Below, piece after piece: positions 11,535-22,747 of a stretch of DNA of 64,000 bases. Numbering within the stretch: the stretch's first letter is position 1; every line of letters starts with the position of its first letter. Position numbers and translations under genes: made by a program. Below the pieces are notes generated by a model. That model did not search any database. It had not been told where the DNA came from and saw only the letters and a program-made list of their open reading frames with translations. Origin of the DNA: Platycnemis pennipes (lineage: Eukaryota > Arthropoda > Insecta > Odonata > Platycnemididae); NCBI GenBank assembly GCA_933228895.1, contig OW121854.1, positions 7,381,131-7,445,130 of the forward strand. The letters are read 5' to 3'.

Positions 11535-12075
11535 TAATGAGGGCGTTTACTCGGAACCGAAATCGCAATTGTGCACACAAAATCGTTGTATGGAAAGGAG
11601 AAAATAAATTTTAGTGAAAAAATTAATCTTCTAACCACAACCATTCACTCATAAATCAAAAATTAAAATATGTAAAAGGTGACGCCTACCGAAGAAGCTG
11701 CTTTGATAATATTGACGACATTATCCTCCCGTCCTTGACTGCTTTTCCGGGAAGGGAAGGGAGTGGAGGGGGATTCTCTAAAGGTCTGCTCACACAGATG
11801 CTGTCGTAACTGCTCCGATTGGCAGAGTCAGCTGTGTCCCCCCCTTTGAGATAAGGCAAAGTATCTTCACGGGCTCAGTTGTGATTGGACGAAGTCGTTA
11901 TACGCCAGAGGTTGCACCACGCCCACTTTTCCGAAAGGGTTAAAAACATAAGTTTTTCGCCGCTTATAACTCGAGAAATAATTGACGGATTGAAAAACGG
12001 AAAAACATGGGTCTTTTTATTTTACAAACTCTATCAGATTCGTCAATTAAAAAAATATGTCAATCGACTTCATTG
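11535..12075 (+). mobile_element. MITE-C, full-length copy
   Basis: About 540-bp non-coding repeat seen six times in the window. It starts near TAATGAGGGCGTTTAC and ends near AATCGACTTCATTG, an imperfect inverted pair. Interior landmarks are TCACTCATAAATCAAAAATT, a GGAAGGGAGTGGAGG purine block, CAGAGTCAGCTGTGTCC and CTTATAACTCGAGAAATAAT. No coding capacity. Non-autonomous DNA transposon is the best reading; the superfamily is unknown because no target duplication is clear. Confidence 0.65.
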
Positions 12076-12832
12076 GGCTTCTCTCATCCCGGTCATTTCA
12101 AATGCGTGCGCAGATTCAAATGGGCCAACGACACGCGTCCGTCTGTCTCTCCACCGTGCATGAAAGAGCTTCCTCCCTCTCCACACTCGTCCGACGTGGA
12201 GGCATAAATCGCTAGCGGGGGCCAATTCGATTTTTCTCGAAAGGTCCGAGAGGAAGAAGGAGAACGACGCATCTTCCTTCCCCTTCGGAGCCCTGTAATA
12301 ATAGTAAAATACGTGCACTCTTAAGACCCCGCCCCAATCTCCAGAACGGATCTCAATAAAGATTTGACCTTGCCTTCTCGAGAGAAGAGATGAAGGAAGG
12401 AATAGACTCGCTAACAGGGTTATTTTTTTTAAGGGTTTGTCATTCCCCTTCTCTCGAACCCTCTAGGTTTTTGTCCGCCGCCCATATGCTCCGGCCTTCT
12501 ATCTTTACACCTGTTCTTCCCTTTCATCTCGGGGGAAATATGATGATTTACCGGACAGCGACGGTAGAGCGGTTCAGAAGACAGGGGAGAATAAAATTAT
12601 TATCCCTCGGCCCCGTCTACTGGATGGAATTTCAGAGAGTTGGAATGAAACGCAGTCTCCATCACCCAAGCGCGAACCTCTCCTTTGCAAGGGGCTCTCC
12701 CATCTCTTTTCACTCGTTGCAAACCAATCGTGGCCCTCAGCTATAGATACGGGCAAAAAATAGCGGTGTTCGGTAGCACAAGGTACTATTTTTTTTACTC
12801 CGGCAGCACCAGCTAGTATTAAAAGCGGTACA
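12076..12832. other. No recognisable feature
   Basis: Moderately GC-rich with C/T-rich tracts. The open frames at 12070-12318 (minus) and 12390-12746 (plus) have no recognisable domain. Confidence 0.45.
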
Positions 12833-12935
12833 TCTACATCTACATAATACCCTGCAAGCCACCATAAGGGAGTGTGGCAGGGGGTGAACTCTCACCAAAC
12901 ATGCACTACATATCATGCATAAGATGTGTAATTAA
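12833..12935 (-). mobile_element. CR1-A, 3' part split by piggyBac-like insertion
   Basis: Minus-strand CR1-A tail and distal 3' UTR (CATCTACATCTACATAATAC, hairpin, then CATGCATAA). It stops exactly at a TTAA (12932-12935) and resumes at the TTAA at 15425-15428, where the same 3' UTR continues. Together with 15425-16088 it is one antisense CR1-A element. Confidence 0.85.
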
Positions 12936-12952
12936 CACTAGAATGACCGGGG
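12936..12952 (+). repeat. Left terminal inverted repeat
   Basis: CACTAGAATGACCGGGG directly after TTAA. Perfectly inverted at 15408-15424. Confidence 0.9.
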
Positions 12953-13489
12953 TAAGCCGCATACCTACTATGACCGCCAGCGGTCAATTGACCGTTCGCC
13001 ATTTTCTTGCGCTGTTTCGTTCGTTTTCCCTTCGGAAGCTTTTTCTATCGATTGTAGAAGTGTTTACGGTTAGGCTAAGTGTTAGGAAAAAAATGTACTA
13101 CACTGCAAACAACATTAATTACACTGGTAAAATGTTTTATTGAAAAATAAAAAGGTGTCTCATTTACATCGGTAAAAATAACACGTCATGTGTTTTAAAA
13201 CACAAGTAACATTTCAAAACACCTTATTTGTCGCATTTTTATGGGATAAAAACATGATATCAGAGAAAAATGAATTAGAAAAGACAGCGTTGCAATGAAG
13301 CGCTAAAATGTGGTCTCAAGGTAAGTATATAATTACTCTTGTGAGCACTTTTCGCAAATTTTCTTATTATTTGGGAGGGCGAGATATCTTGGAGCGCCGG
13401 AATGATCTCCGCCTCGGCCTGTCCACGTCGACGAGCCATCGTGCTCTTCCCTACCGCACTGTGGAATGAACTAAGCGAATGGGTTATGG

Positions 13490-14372
13490 AAGCAAATGGG
13501 TTATGCGAATGGCAGTTAGAACTTAACTTTAAAAAGGGTATAGCTATTAATTTTTGGATAGGGAATAATTCGATTGAGCAATCCTATAAAATTAGTTACA
13601 CGAAGATCGTAAGCATTGAAACCATAACGTATTTAGAGGAAACTATCACTAAAGATTGATCGTGGGGAAGACACGTCCGATAAATATGCGGCCGAGTGAA
13701 TAGAAAGCTAGGATTTATAAAAATAGCTCTTGGGAAATAACATGAGAAGACAAAAGAGCGATGTTACTTGCTACTTTCCACTAGTTAGGCCCCACCTTGA
13801 ATATGTAGCCAGTGTATGGGATCCGAATGAATTTGGTTTGATCAGAGAACTAGGCAGTGTGTGGCGTAGAGCAGCTAGGTTCTAAAGGTGTTACGATAGG
13901 TTGAGTAGTGTTTCAGAATTAATACTAGAATTAGGGTAGGAGTTATTATCAGAGCGTAGGTTTAAGTAAAGATTAAATCTATTACAGAAATTTAAATCGG
14001 ATAGCTTCACTGAATATGTTGGGTATATATTAAAAACACCAGCGTATTATGCTAGATTCGACCAGATAAATAAGTTTAGAGAGAGAGAGATTGTCGTACT
14101 GATAGATTCAAAATGTCATTTTCCCCATGCGATAAGAAAACATAATATGCAGCATAGCAAAGGGTTAGGTAGGGGAAATATTTTAGAGTAGTCTGTAGTG
14201 CACGATGCATGTACTAACCACCAGTCCGTTAATTACCCTGTAGATACTAACAATCTAGTTGCATTAGAGCTTATAGTAGCTTGTTTGTATGTCAATAGTT
14301 CATGCTTGGCGATCTTCATCCCCTGCCACACACCCTAGCGATGGAGTGCTGTGTATCGCGTGGATGCGGATA
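13490..14372 (+). mobile_element. CR1-B copy inside piggyBac-like element
   Basis: Most extended plus-strand CR1-B copy. It begins with the WQLELNFKKG block downstream of the RT FADD motif (open to a stop near 13657), continues through degenerate LVRPHLEYVASVWDP and KTPAYYARFDQ blocks, the 3' UTR and the hairpin, and ends in a mutated GTGGATGCGGAT tail. Several stops and indels (for example GAGAGAGAGA at 14080) show that it is dead. Confidence 0.8.
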
Positions 14373-14757
14373 AAGATGTTAAGCATATATTAAAAACACC
14401 AGTGTATTATCCTAGATTCGACCAGATAAATAAGATTAGAGAGATAGATTGTCGTACTGATAGATTCAAAATGTCATGTTTCCCCCGTGCTATAAGTGAA
14501 CAGAATAAGCAGCATAGCAAAAGGATTGATAGGGGAAATATTTTAGAGTAGTCTGTAGTACATGATGCATGTATTACCCCTTAAATACTTAATTTATTTA
14601 AACCAATCCCTTAATTACTATGTAGATACTTACAATCTAGAGTCCTGAGTCCCTTTAGTAGCATGTTTGCATGTCTATAGTCCATGCTTGGTGATCTTCA
14701 CCCCCTGCCACACTCCCTTGCGGTGGCTTGCAAGGTATCGCGTAGAGGTAGATGAAG
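14373..14757 (+). mobile_element. Second CR1-B copy, tandem
   Basis: Starts within the RT C-terminus directly after the tail of the first copy. It keeps an open VKHILKTPVYYPRFDQINKI / CRTDRFKMSCFPRAI segment, then a 3' UTR and tail ending GTAGAGGTAGATGAAG. The junction places the new element at the (TAGATG) tail of the old one, as expected if the tail also serves as a priming target. Confidence 0.8.
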
Positions 14758-15407
14758 AGGAATGGGTGACTACAGCGTCTATGACGAGTCAGCGACCGGC
14801 ATGCAAGTTGTAACTCGTTTGGAAAGGTATTCCCCAGGCTCTCTCAGGCAGTCCTGTAGGCTGCGCGGCGGGCAGGGTTAGCGGGGTGCGGCGGCGAGTG
14901 GCTTGGCTGACTGGCGCCCCCGCACACCGGCTGCCAGGCTACGCACAAACGTAACAGCGCATTTCAGCTAAAGGAGGGATCACCACTGTCCATAAAATAA
15001 TTAGTAGCGACTCTCTGCGTCGCAACTTAATATGGTTTTGCTAATGTGTCTCCCCTTCACATAAACAGTAAAATCATATCTAAAAACTGTTTTGAAGACA
15101 TGAGAGTCAAATTTGAGTAGCATGCGTGTTTGGTAAGGTGCACGTTATGATATTTGACACATTTGACACCACGAATCGACAAAGAGATCGAAAAAAGGGT
15201 ATAAAATACCAAAACGGTCAATTTACCGCTCGCGGTCATTGTAGGTAAAAGCTATCATTCCTCTGGACCTGAAGCATCACCCCCCAAAAAAACTTCATTT
15301 TCGCATTAAGTGTTCCAATATATTAAAAGTCAAAAAAGCTCAGTCTCCTATATTGTAAGATTACGAAGTGGTGCGCGAAAGAAAAACGCGAACGGTCAAT
15401 TGACCGT
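14758..15407. other. Right interior of piggyBac-like element
   Basis: Holds the inverted copy of the left subterminal segment (about 15180-15246) and otherwise unfamiliar sequence, including a GC-rich stretch at 14840-14945. No coding function seen. Confidence 0.5.
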
Positions 15408-15424
15408 CCCCGGTCATTCTAGTG
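15408..15424 (-). repeat. Right terminal inverted repeat
   Basis: Exact reverse complement of 12936-12952, followed by TTAA at 15425-15428. Confidence 0.9.
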
Positions 15425-16088
15425 TTAAAAATGAAGATAACAAAGCATACATGCAAAAAATGCTGTAGGTTGGGTTAGCTTTAAGTCCTTATACCAACAT
15501 GCAGCCACCAATGTTATCCATTGCTACACTCGTACTGGATACATTTACCGTTCATTCATATCCCTAATGGTACGAGGAAATAAGAACATTTTGAATCTAT
15601 CAGTTCGGCAATCAATTTCTCTAATTTTGTGATTATGGTCCAGTCTACCATAGTAAGTTAGGGTTCGCAAAATATTTTTAACATCATCACTGAAAATATG
15701 GTCTTGGAATTTGTTTAAGAGATTTAGTCTAAATTTCAACCTGCGATCTGACAATGATTCCCAATTTAAATCATTTAATAGACTGGTTACGCTAATAAGA
15801 TTATCATACCGTCCCTTTACAAATCTTGCCGATATTCTCTGCACACGTTCAAGTTCGTTATTTAGACCGATTTCGTAGGGATCCCATACTCTGGCAGAAT
15901 ATTCCAAAAGAGGTCTAACAAGAGAAAAGTAGCTGATTTCCCGTACATGATCGTCACATTTACCCAGTACTCTTTTGACGAAACCCAGTTCACGATTCGC
16001 TTGACCCATTATTTCACGTATGTGTTTACCCCAGGAATGATCATGTGTCAGTCTTATTCCAAGATTTTTAATGGATTCTTTAATTCGG
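15425..16088 (-). mobile_element. CR1-A, 5' part of the split copy
   Basis: Continues the antisense CR1-A element interrupted at 12935: distal 3' UTR, RT C-terminus and a truncation near 16088, beyond which an unrelated short palindromic AGTACCGGTACT sequence begins. Confidence 0.85.
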
Positions 16089-16093
16089 TACAA
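15545..16093 (-). pseudogene. CR1-A reverse transcriptase C-terminal fragment, longest open copy
   Basis: Open for 182 codons on the minus strand. In order it reads IKNLGIRLTHDHSWGKH (post-palm segment), a GFVKRVLGKCDDHVRE block, YFSLVRPLLEYSARVWDP, LERVQRISARFVKGRY, VTSLLNDLNWES, RRLKFRLN, ILRTLTYYGRLDHNH and FPRTIRDMN. Catalytic YADD/FADD and the endonuclease lie upstream and are missing. The nominal Met start (16093-16091) lies at the truncation edge and is not a natural initiator. This is the best template in the window for the family's C-terminal protein sequence. Confidence 0.85.
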
Positions 16094-16754
16094 CCGAAAG
16101 TACCGGTACTACAAATACCGGTACTTGGAGAGCGCCTCCATCTTATGTTTTATCAATCTCCCAACTACTGAAACAATTGACTGTGATAATATTACAAGCG
16201 AAGTTCATATTAATGAACAGTACTATAAACAACAATGGTATAAATAACATATTAACAGTATTCATCAATAATTGAATAAATGATTATAATTTTTTCTGTA
16301 TGAATATAATATTCCATGCCCACTTTAAAGTATCAATTAGAAATGAAAACATTCGAATTGAATAAAACTTGCACAGTAATTTTACGAGAATTGGAGCCAA
16401 AACTCTTATTTGCAAAATGTACTTTCCTAAGTCCCTTTCTTATTCCTTATAATTTAACGGTACTTTTACATAACCGTTAGTTTCAGACAAGTGTTATCAT
16501 TATTTGTATAATACATATTTTTTTAGCCACAGAAGGCTAGAAGATCAATGTTATTGAACTGTACAAAAGCATTTATTTCTCTAAACTAAACGGAAGTGCG
16601 AACGTGACTACAACATCAAATTTTATTCCATCGCATTATTTTAGGCATAATTAATACCGTATCTTGTAATGTAAAATCTTACCATCAAATGTGCTTACAG
16701 GAGACGAATGTGAACATATTTTTACACACGTATACGCAACAACAATTAAAATGA
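16089..16754. other. No recognisable feature
   Basis: Apart from repeated AGTACCGGTACT-type palindromes at 16097-16124, AT-rich sequence with nothing recognised. Confidence 0.45.
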
Positions 16755-16961
16755 GTAAAGTTTTCTCGGGCACCAGGTGAGTGCTTTTTGTACAGCCAAA
16801 GTTTGTGCCAGACTGATACCGCCAGGTCTTAATGAATAAGAAGGCTTATCATTCATTAAGATCATGGTATAAGACGTCCTCATGATGGTGTTAGAGTCTG
16901 ACAAAAAAACGCTGGCTGTAGAAAAAGCACTCACCCGGTGGAGTTCCCGAGAGAACTTCAC
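16755..16961. repeat. Foldback hairpin, about 207 bp
   Basis: Outer arms (16755-16800 and 16914-16961) are imperfect inverted repeats sharing TCTCGGG and GAGTGCTTTTT/TACAGCC blocks. An inner inverted pair CTTAATGAATAAG / CTTATCATTCATTAAG lies at 16828-16860. No coding function. Probably a small foldback or MITE remnant. Confidence 0.65.
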
Positions 16962-17295
16962 ACTGAATACGCCAGGAAAACACCAAACATTAAAATTTAT
17001 CTACCGAAATCGTAGTGAAGTTCTTTGGTATAAACAACATTTTTGGTCTTACCGCCCACTTCAAAAACAAATAAACTCTTTAGCTGTCTTACCCGTGAGC
17101 GTGCAACAAACCATCTGATAAGCATGGATCTTCCAGATTTAATCCACACACTTGAAGAACCTTGTGCCTTGCTAATGGTCCATGAGAATTCGAGGCGAGC
17201 GGGGAACTGTATAGTCTTTCTAAATCAAACGGATTGTCGCTGGGAATTGTGGGAATTCGTGGAATGAGCAAATCTTCTCATTTTGATTTGCCATT
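16962..17295. other. No recognisable feature
   Basis: No repeat or coding similarity found. Confidence 0.4.
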
Positions 17296-17835
17296 CAGAA
17301 TGGGGGCGTTTACTCAGAACCAAAATCGCAATTTTGTACACGAAATTGTTAGATGGACATGAAAAAAGAAATTTAGTGAAAAAATCTATCTTCTAACCAT
17401 AACCATTCACTCTTAAATCAAAAATATAATTAAGCAAAAGGTGACGCCCACCGAAAATGCTGCTGTGATAACATTGACTTTACTTTCCTCCCGTCCATGA
17501 CTGCTTTTAGGGGAAGAGAAAGAAGTGGAGGGGGATTCTCGGAAGGTCTGCTCACACAGATGCTGTCGTAACTGCTCCGATTGACAGAGTCAGCTGTGCC
17601 ACCCCCTTTGCGATAAAGCGAAGTAGCTTCGTGAGCACAGCTGTGATTGAACGAAGTCGTTATACGTCAGAGGTTGCACCACGTCCACTTTTCCGAAAGG
17701 GTTAAAAACATCAGTTTTTCAACGCCTATAACTCGAAAAATAATTGATGGATCAAAACACGGAAAAACACGGGTATTTTTATTTTACAAACTCTATCCTA
17801 TTCGGCAATAAAAAATATGGCAAACGACCCCATTG
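17296..17835 (+). mobile_element. MITE-C, full-length copy
   Basis: Begins AATGGGGGCGTTTACTC, ends AAACGACCCCATTG. Interior landmarks match the copies at 11535 and 59964 along the whole length, with scattered substitutions and small indels. Confidence 0.7.
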
Positions 17836-19482
17836 TCGCTTCCATGACGTTTGGCATCAGTTGTTTGACAACGAGCCTGGTTCCATAGCACAGTCGAGGT
17901 GCATAAATGTTGGGCAAAATAATTATTGGTGCGCCAATTTTGAGTGAAAATTTGTGCGCTGGTACACCAGAAAGAACCGATTAATTTCAAAGCTCAATTG
18001 GATAATTCAAAATCCCATGCGCATTCATGTCAATCGATTTGAAGGTGACAGACTCGACCGAAATTTGTTCTTGGATTACGTAGTTGATTGCATTGACGTC
18101 GGTGTTTTTTGCTGCCTGAATAGCACGTTCGCAAAGCCACTGGTGATTTTTTTAATTGTTGACTATTTGAGGAAAATCACTCTGAATTAATTGTTCAATC
18201 GATGGAAAAATGTCACAAAAGTTCAATGGAAATGAAATATATCTTGTTTCAGCATCAGCTGGTATGTACGATTCCATTAGGGTGGAAATCATCATCAGAG
18301 GGTAGGTTAAAGTACAGATTATGTTTTAGATGACCCTGTATAAAGATGAAATACATATACACTGGCAGGACAAAGTCTACCGGGTTCAGCTAGTACGAGA
18401 TAAATTAAATAAAGTATTGCATATATTTAGTAATTATAATATTTTTTAAACGAAGCTTACTAGATACTGAGGTTTAAGTTGATCTGTAGTGAAGTAGAGC
18501 TCTAAATGATGGACCGGTATGGTTTAATTTTCGAATCTACTGCTACAAGTGCCCATTACAATGGTGGTGGCCACAATTTTGCCGGAGAAACCTAGAAGGG
18601 GAGAAGAGAAATAGAGGTTAAGGTATGCTAGGCCTGATTCAAAATGAACTGTTATTATAGGACTGTGAGGCGTATCGTAATTTATTAAGAAAGACGGTGG
18701 AGCAATTTCATACTATATTAAATCACACCAGACATGATTATGAAAGATCGGATATGACGACGAGAGAAGCAATTACTGTGACAAGAGATCCTTATTCCAC
18801 CCTTGATATACATGTTTAAATACATATTGGCATTCTGCACTTCGTCTCCGGCTGGCTGTCACGCTAAGACTCTTTAGGGACGGGCGAATCGTATCCATGA
18901 CCGTATACGGTAATAACGTTCCCTGATTACTCAGCAAGATTTCATGAGGGTAAAATAAGTTTAATTATGCATGAAGTGTGTAGTAGTAACTATCGGACTA
19001 GATAGTGTGCTATTTGAAGGTCAGATACGTGCTATTTGTTCTAATTTATCCCAGTTCGAGGTAGCTGTGATATAAATAACAGGTGACATCCTCATGAATG
19101 ACATGAGAGACAACTCGAAAGTGCCGATGGAGTTATTTCAAATTATTGTTTTCAGTTATAATTTTCATGTTCTGTTCTAATACTTTATTGCTCTATACCA
19201 ACTTGTCACAAGAATTATCAAAATCTTAGAAGACCTGCATTATATATTATTTTCAACTCTACCTTCTCCCAAAACCTGATTAATTGAAGAGCTTCACCAT
19301 GTGATTGCCTTTATAAATTACCAATAAGAATTTCATAAGATTAAATTTACTCCATGGGTACTTCAATTAATTGTATAAGTACGAAAAGCTCCGAAAACCA
19401 ATTATAATTGAATTTCGTCCTGCACTTATTTGACTTGAATCCTCTTCTACCCGCTCATAAAACAAGACGGACGTCGTGTGCT
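17836..19482. other. Mostly unrecognised; tiny CR1-B scrap and possible Helitron-like end
   Basis: About 34 bases at 18292-18325 resemble the CR1-B RT segment around 13955. At 18350-18393 the sequence GACAAAGTCTACCGGGTTCAG ends in CTAG followed by T, reminiscent of arthropod Helitron-like 3' ends, but no matching 5' end was found. The rest is AT-rich with no supported feature. Confidence 0.35.
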
Positions 19483-19649
19483 CGTATTACGTGACCATTC
19501 AAGGTATTATGCGATCAAAATTAGAACATGTTCTAATTTTGATCGCATGATCATGCGAATGTATTCCATGCGAGGAGATTTCCATATTACACGACGCATG
19601 AACTTCATGTGCATGATTTCATTCGCATGATCATTCACCGTGTAAAACG
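19483..19649. mobile_element. MITE-like palindromic remnant
   Basis: Ends CGTATTAC (left) and GTAAAACG (right) form a short inverted pair. GATCATGCGAATG (19549-19561) recurs inverted near 19619-19634, and a 40-bp perfect palindrome occupies 19509-19548. The pattern suggests a small DNA transposon remnant. No target duplication could be fixed. Confidence 0.5.
19509..19548. repeat. 40-bp perfect palindrome
   Basis: Two 20-bp arms with no spacer, centre GAACATGTTC, outer ATGCGATC/GATCGCAT. It can extrude a cruciform. The central decamer also fits the RRRCWWGYYY half-site pattern. Confidence 0.9.
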
Positions 19650-20711
19650 ACCTTTGAACTTTTGTTCAGAAATTAAAGGCATCATTAATAGGTACATAAT
19701 TTTCAAACCGCTTGTCCATAAATGAATTGATCGGTCAATTACAAGTAAAATATATCATTTTTTCATGGGTGTTTTCAAGTCTGTTTCCGCACTAATAGGC
19801 GCTTCAGACCGGGAGGAAAGGTATAAGGATAGGTATGGAAGGGATTGGGGCTCACATATCATTATTATATCACCAGTGGTTATATAAAGGGGAAAGAATA
19901 AGATTCAGATCCTTCCTTTGCCTTAATAATTTAAAATGAGATAAAATATGTTTGTGTATGGCTTGATGGGCTTATCGGCTTATGTGGTAGCTATCTGTCA
20001 GTGTCCAAAGACGGGTGATGAGGCCACAGTCAGTGTATCCGACGTACCGAATTATCCCTCCTCAGCAAAACCACCACCGCTCGGAAAGTCTGTGGCCTTC
20101 ACAGTGAAAAAATTAATAAAGAAAGAGGGAATTGAAGCAAAGAGCTCTCGATGGGGGCGTCCCGAGGTTTTGGAGTTCGCTCGTGCGCGAGTGTATCCTT
20201 TGCAACGCAATCGTTTTCCTCTAATAATCTTTTTTCTTCTCTTTTTTTTCGATCAATCAATTTTTCGCTCGATGACTTTCGCTTCTCGAGAGACCCGCTG
20301 TTCGTTTGCGACCCAATGGACCATTTTTGGATCAAACGGAACCGACCCGGGCCCCGGGTCGGGGAGGAGGGGCGAGTCGGTCACCGGTGTCTGGGTGGGG
20401 TCCCCGACGAAGCAGGAGAGGAAGGGATGGCTGGGGGTGACCTCCCCTGACGAACCCTTTCGTTCCAGGGGTACGCACGGGACGCCACCTCGAAGCGGAA
20501 AGGTGAACATAGTTCATCGGCGAGCGAACAAAAGGCCGACTAGGGCGTAGCTGTGTCCGACTTTCACCTTCTCGTTAGTGCTAACGTCAGGATATTAAAC
20601 ATAAGCACTTTGTTGGGCTCTTCGAACTGGTAAATTATGCTTCATAAAGAGGAATGAACGATTGAGATTTGAACATCGACCGTAAAGTTTTGGAACACAT
20701 TGAAGAAATAT
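19650..20711. other. Unrecognised; contains the longest open frame of the window
   Basis: An open frame of 200 codons (19948-20550, plus) crosses a GC-rich stretch. It has no recognisable domain or repeat, and a low-complexity phenylalanine-rich segment sits in its middle. I do not regard it as a supported gene. Confidence 0.4.
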
Positions 20712-20985
20712 AAATCTACAACTACATCTACGCGATACGCTGCAACTACCCTCGAGGGTGAGTGGCAGAGGGTGAAGATAACCAAACATGCACTACTGAC
20801 ACGCAATTAGGCCACCACATGGAGACATGCAGGATAACAGGGTCACATGCAGCTAGATGGTTAGTACTTACATAGTAATAAAGGGATTATCGGATATAAC
20901 GGCATTTATCTAAATATTTTAATCTGTGTTTCCTAACATGCATGGGTTAATAATGTTAATACATGCATAATTCACTGCATATTAA
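20712..20985 (-). mobile_element. CR1-B 3' UTR fragment
   Basis: Minus-strand tail (CTACATCTACGCGATACGCTGC), hairpin CCTCGAGG and ~200 bp of 3' UTR. No coding sequence remains. Confidence 0.75.
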
Positions 20986-21003
20986 CTATATTTGTAGCTA
21001 TCT

Positions 21004-21091
21004 GTAGGGGAAATATTTTAGAGTAGTCTGCAGTGCATGATGATAACCCCTTATGTATTAACCCCTTAAATACTATAGATACTAACAATCA
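21004..21091 (+). repeat. CR1-B internal 3' UTR scrap
   Basis: Plus-strand match to the segment just after the CR1-B stop codon (GGGGAAATATTTTAGAGTAG as at 14170). It lacks both the RT part and the tail. Confidence 0.65.
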
Positions 21092-21981
21092 GCGACCACT
21101 TGAGGTCAAGTAGCGCATTTCGTCTACTATAAGCGCAGAAATTGGTGGATTAAGCGACAAATACTGTAGGATGATGCCTTTTTTTCGTGTCATTTTTTTT
21201 CTTGTGAAATTACGCATAAAATATCAGTTTTTTGCATAAATGACACGTAACTATGGTATTTTTAAACGTTATATTCCCAGGTGACGGCCATTCTCGCCGT
21301 TAGTCGTATGTAATTTCAAATACAATTTGTGCAAAATGGAGTATAGGTTGGTGTATTTATCTTTACTTTATTAGATAGAGGAACTTTAGTTCTATAAGTG
21401 CTGAAAGTATTTTAAAAAAATAACATGACTTTCACTCTTCGGATCTACCTCCTTAAATCTTTCCCTCAAAATGCAAGCACTGACGTCGTCGGGTGTTGGG
21501 AGGAGACCAGTCTGTCCCGCATGCGGCAGTGAGCGGATGTTGAGGTGTGCTTGGGGAGAAGAGGGGTGGGCTGGGGGGGTGGAGTCTCGAGGGACGCCCT
21601 TGGTGGGTGGGTGGGTGGGGAGCTCCACCCCTTGTCCGTCGCCGGGAGAGATTAAGGGTGAGTCTGGAGCGGCGGCTGGTCAGTCTCCAGGGAGAGAATG
21701 CCGAGGGGCGTCGTGGGTTGGGAGGGCAAGGAGACGACCCGAAGGAGACTCGAGGGCTGGACGATGGAGACGGAGGGGTTGAGAGCAGGTTGAGGGGTTG
21801 ACGCATGAAGTAGACCACATGCACGGTAGCCGACGGAGATGGTGGATAAATTTTTTGAATCCAGTTTCACGTCATAGAAGACTGCGCTTGGAGAGTAACC
21901 ATTGCCGAAGCTTTCCGATAAAATGGCAGGAAGTGGAAGAACTACTCTCATAACGCTCATACCACTCTCTTAAAGTCGTGG
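21092..21981. other. Unrecognised; GC-rich tract 21470-21800
   Basis: The GC-rich purine-biased interval keeps several frames open on both strands, with no recognisable product and no convincing splice pair. Confidence 0.4.
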
Positions 21982-21989
21982 GATTACGG

Positions 21990-22747
21990 TAGGGCAGTTC
22001 GATACCACGATGTATCGTCGACGACACTCGATATGCACTTGATATCTGGAGTCGATATTTCGAAACGCGATATCACGATATGTCGAAATCCGATATCCCG
22101 ATATGTCGATATCCGATATCCCGATAAAACGATATCATGATCCCGGTATTTTTTTTCTGTCACCCCTCATAATGTCTCTATTTAGCGCAATTTCTCGGTT
22201 ATGGTTGATCGGATTGAAGTGCTATAAACGGTCTGTTCCTTATATAATGTTACTCTTCCTCAACCGTTAATTATATATTTTAAATTGTCTAATTTGTCAC
22301 TGTTATCAACTATAACTTTTTTATCATAAAACTTTGATGTAGGGAACGGAATGGTCATGGTGCGATTTCATCACTGAAAACTCGAATTTAACAAGAAAAG
22401 TTCAATTTTTTTTTAAATTATTGTTTTTAAACCATAATTCGGAATTTAAAAAAATTTCAGTCTTCGACCAAGGAAAAATGGTTATATTTCAGCTCATGTG
22501 GGCCGAATCAAAACATTGAAAAGAACCTCTTTTATCTAAAATTATATGCTCTTTCGCCTTAAGTTATTATATAATAAGTCAATATCCGATATCCCGATAT
22601 GTCGATATATCGATATCAGATATCCCGATATGTCGATATGTCGATATGTCCATATCATGATCTATCCTATCTATATCGCGAAACCAATATATCGGCGAAT
22701 CTGCGATATCAGAATGATATCGTCGTGCGATATTCGAGACAGCCCTG
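21990..22747. mobile_element. hAT-type MITE with GATATC-rich subterminal arrays
   Basis: 758-bp non-coding element bounded by a perfect 8-bp direct repeat GATTACGG (21982-21989 and 22748-22755). An 8-bp target duplication is the hAT hallmark. The ends TAGGGCAGTTCGATA (left) and CAGGGCTGTCTCGAATA (right, read on the minus strand) form an imperfect inverted repeat of the CAGGG type common in hAT. Both subterminal regions (about 22030-22140 and 22575-22730) are packed with short palindromes of the GATATC / CGATATGTCGATAT type, while the middle ~430 bp is plain AT-rich DNA. No transposase. Confidence 0.85.

Larger units (their letters stand above)
12936..15424. mobile_element. piggyBac-like non-autonomous element, TTAA flanked
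   Basis: The ends are perfect 17-bp inverted repeats (CACTAGAATGACCGGGG and its complement) flanked on both sides by TTAA, the target duplication that defines the piggyBac superfamily. Subterminal palindromes CGGTCAATTGACCG lie near each end (12974-12987 and 15393-15406). A further inverted copy of the left subterminal segment lies at about 15180-15246; there both strands read a similar MTASG-LTV peptide by chance translation of the repeat. No transposase is present. The 2.49-kb length is inflated by two CR1-B insertions (13490-14757). Confidence 0.85.

Noticed and set aside
19948..20550. 200-codon open frame, the longest in the window
   Set aside because: No recognisable domain, a Phe-rich low-complexity middle, GC-rich second half and a competing frame on the other strand. 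Chance is the simpler reading.
22000..22740. GATATC repeats considered as satellite or CRISPR-like array
   Set aside because: Units are irregular short palindromes without spacers, and the whole lies within a target-site-duplicated MITE.
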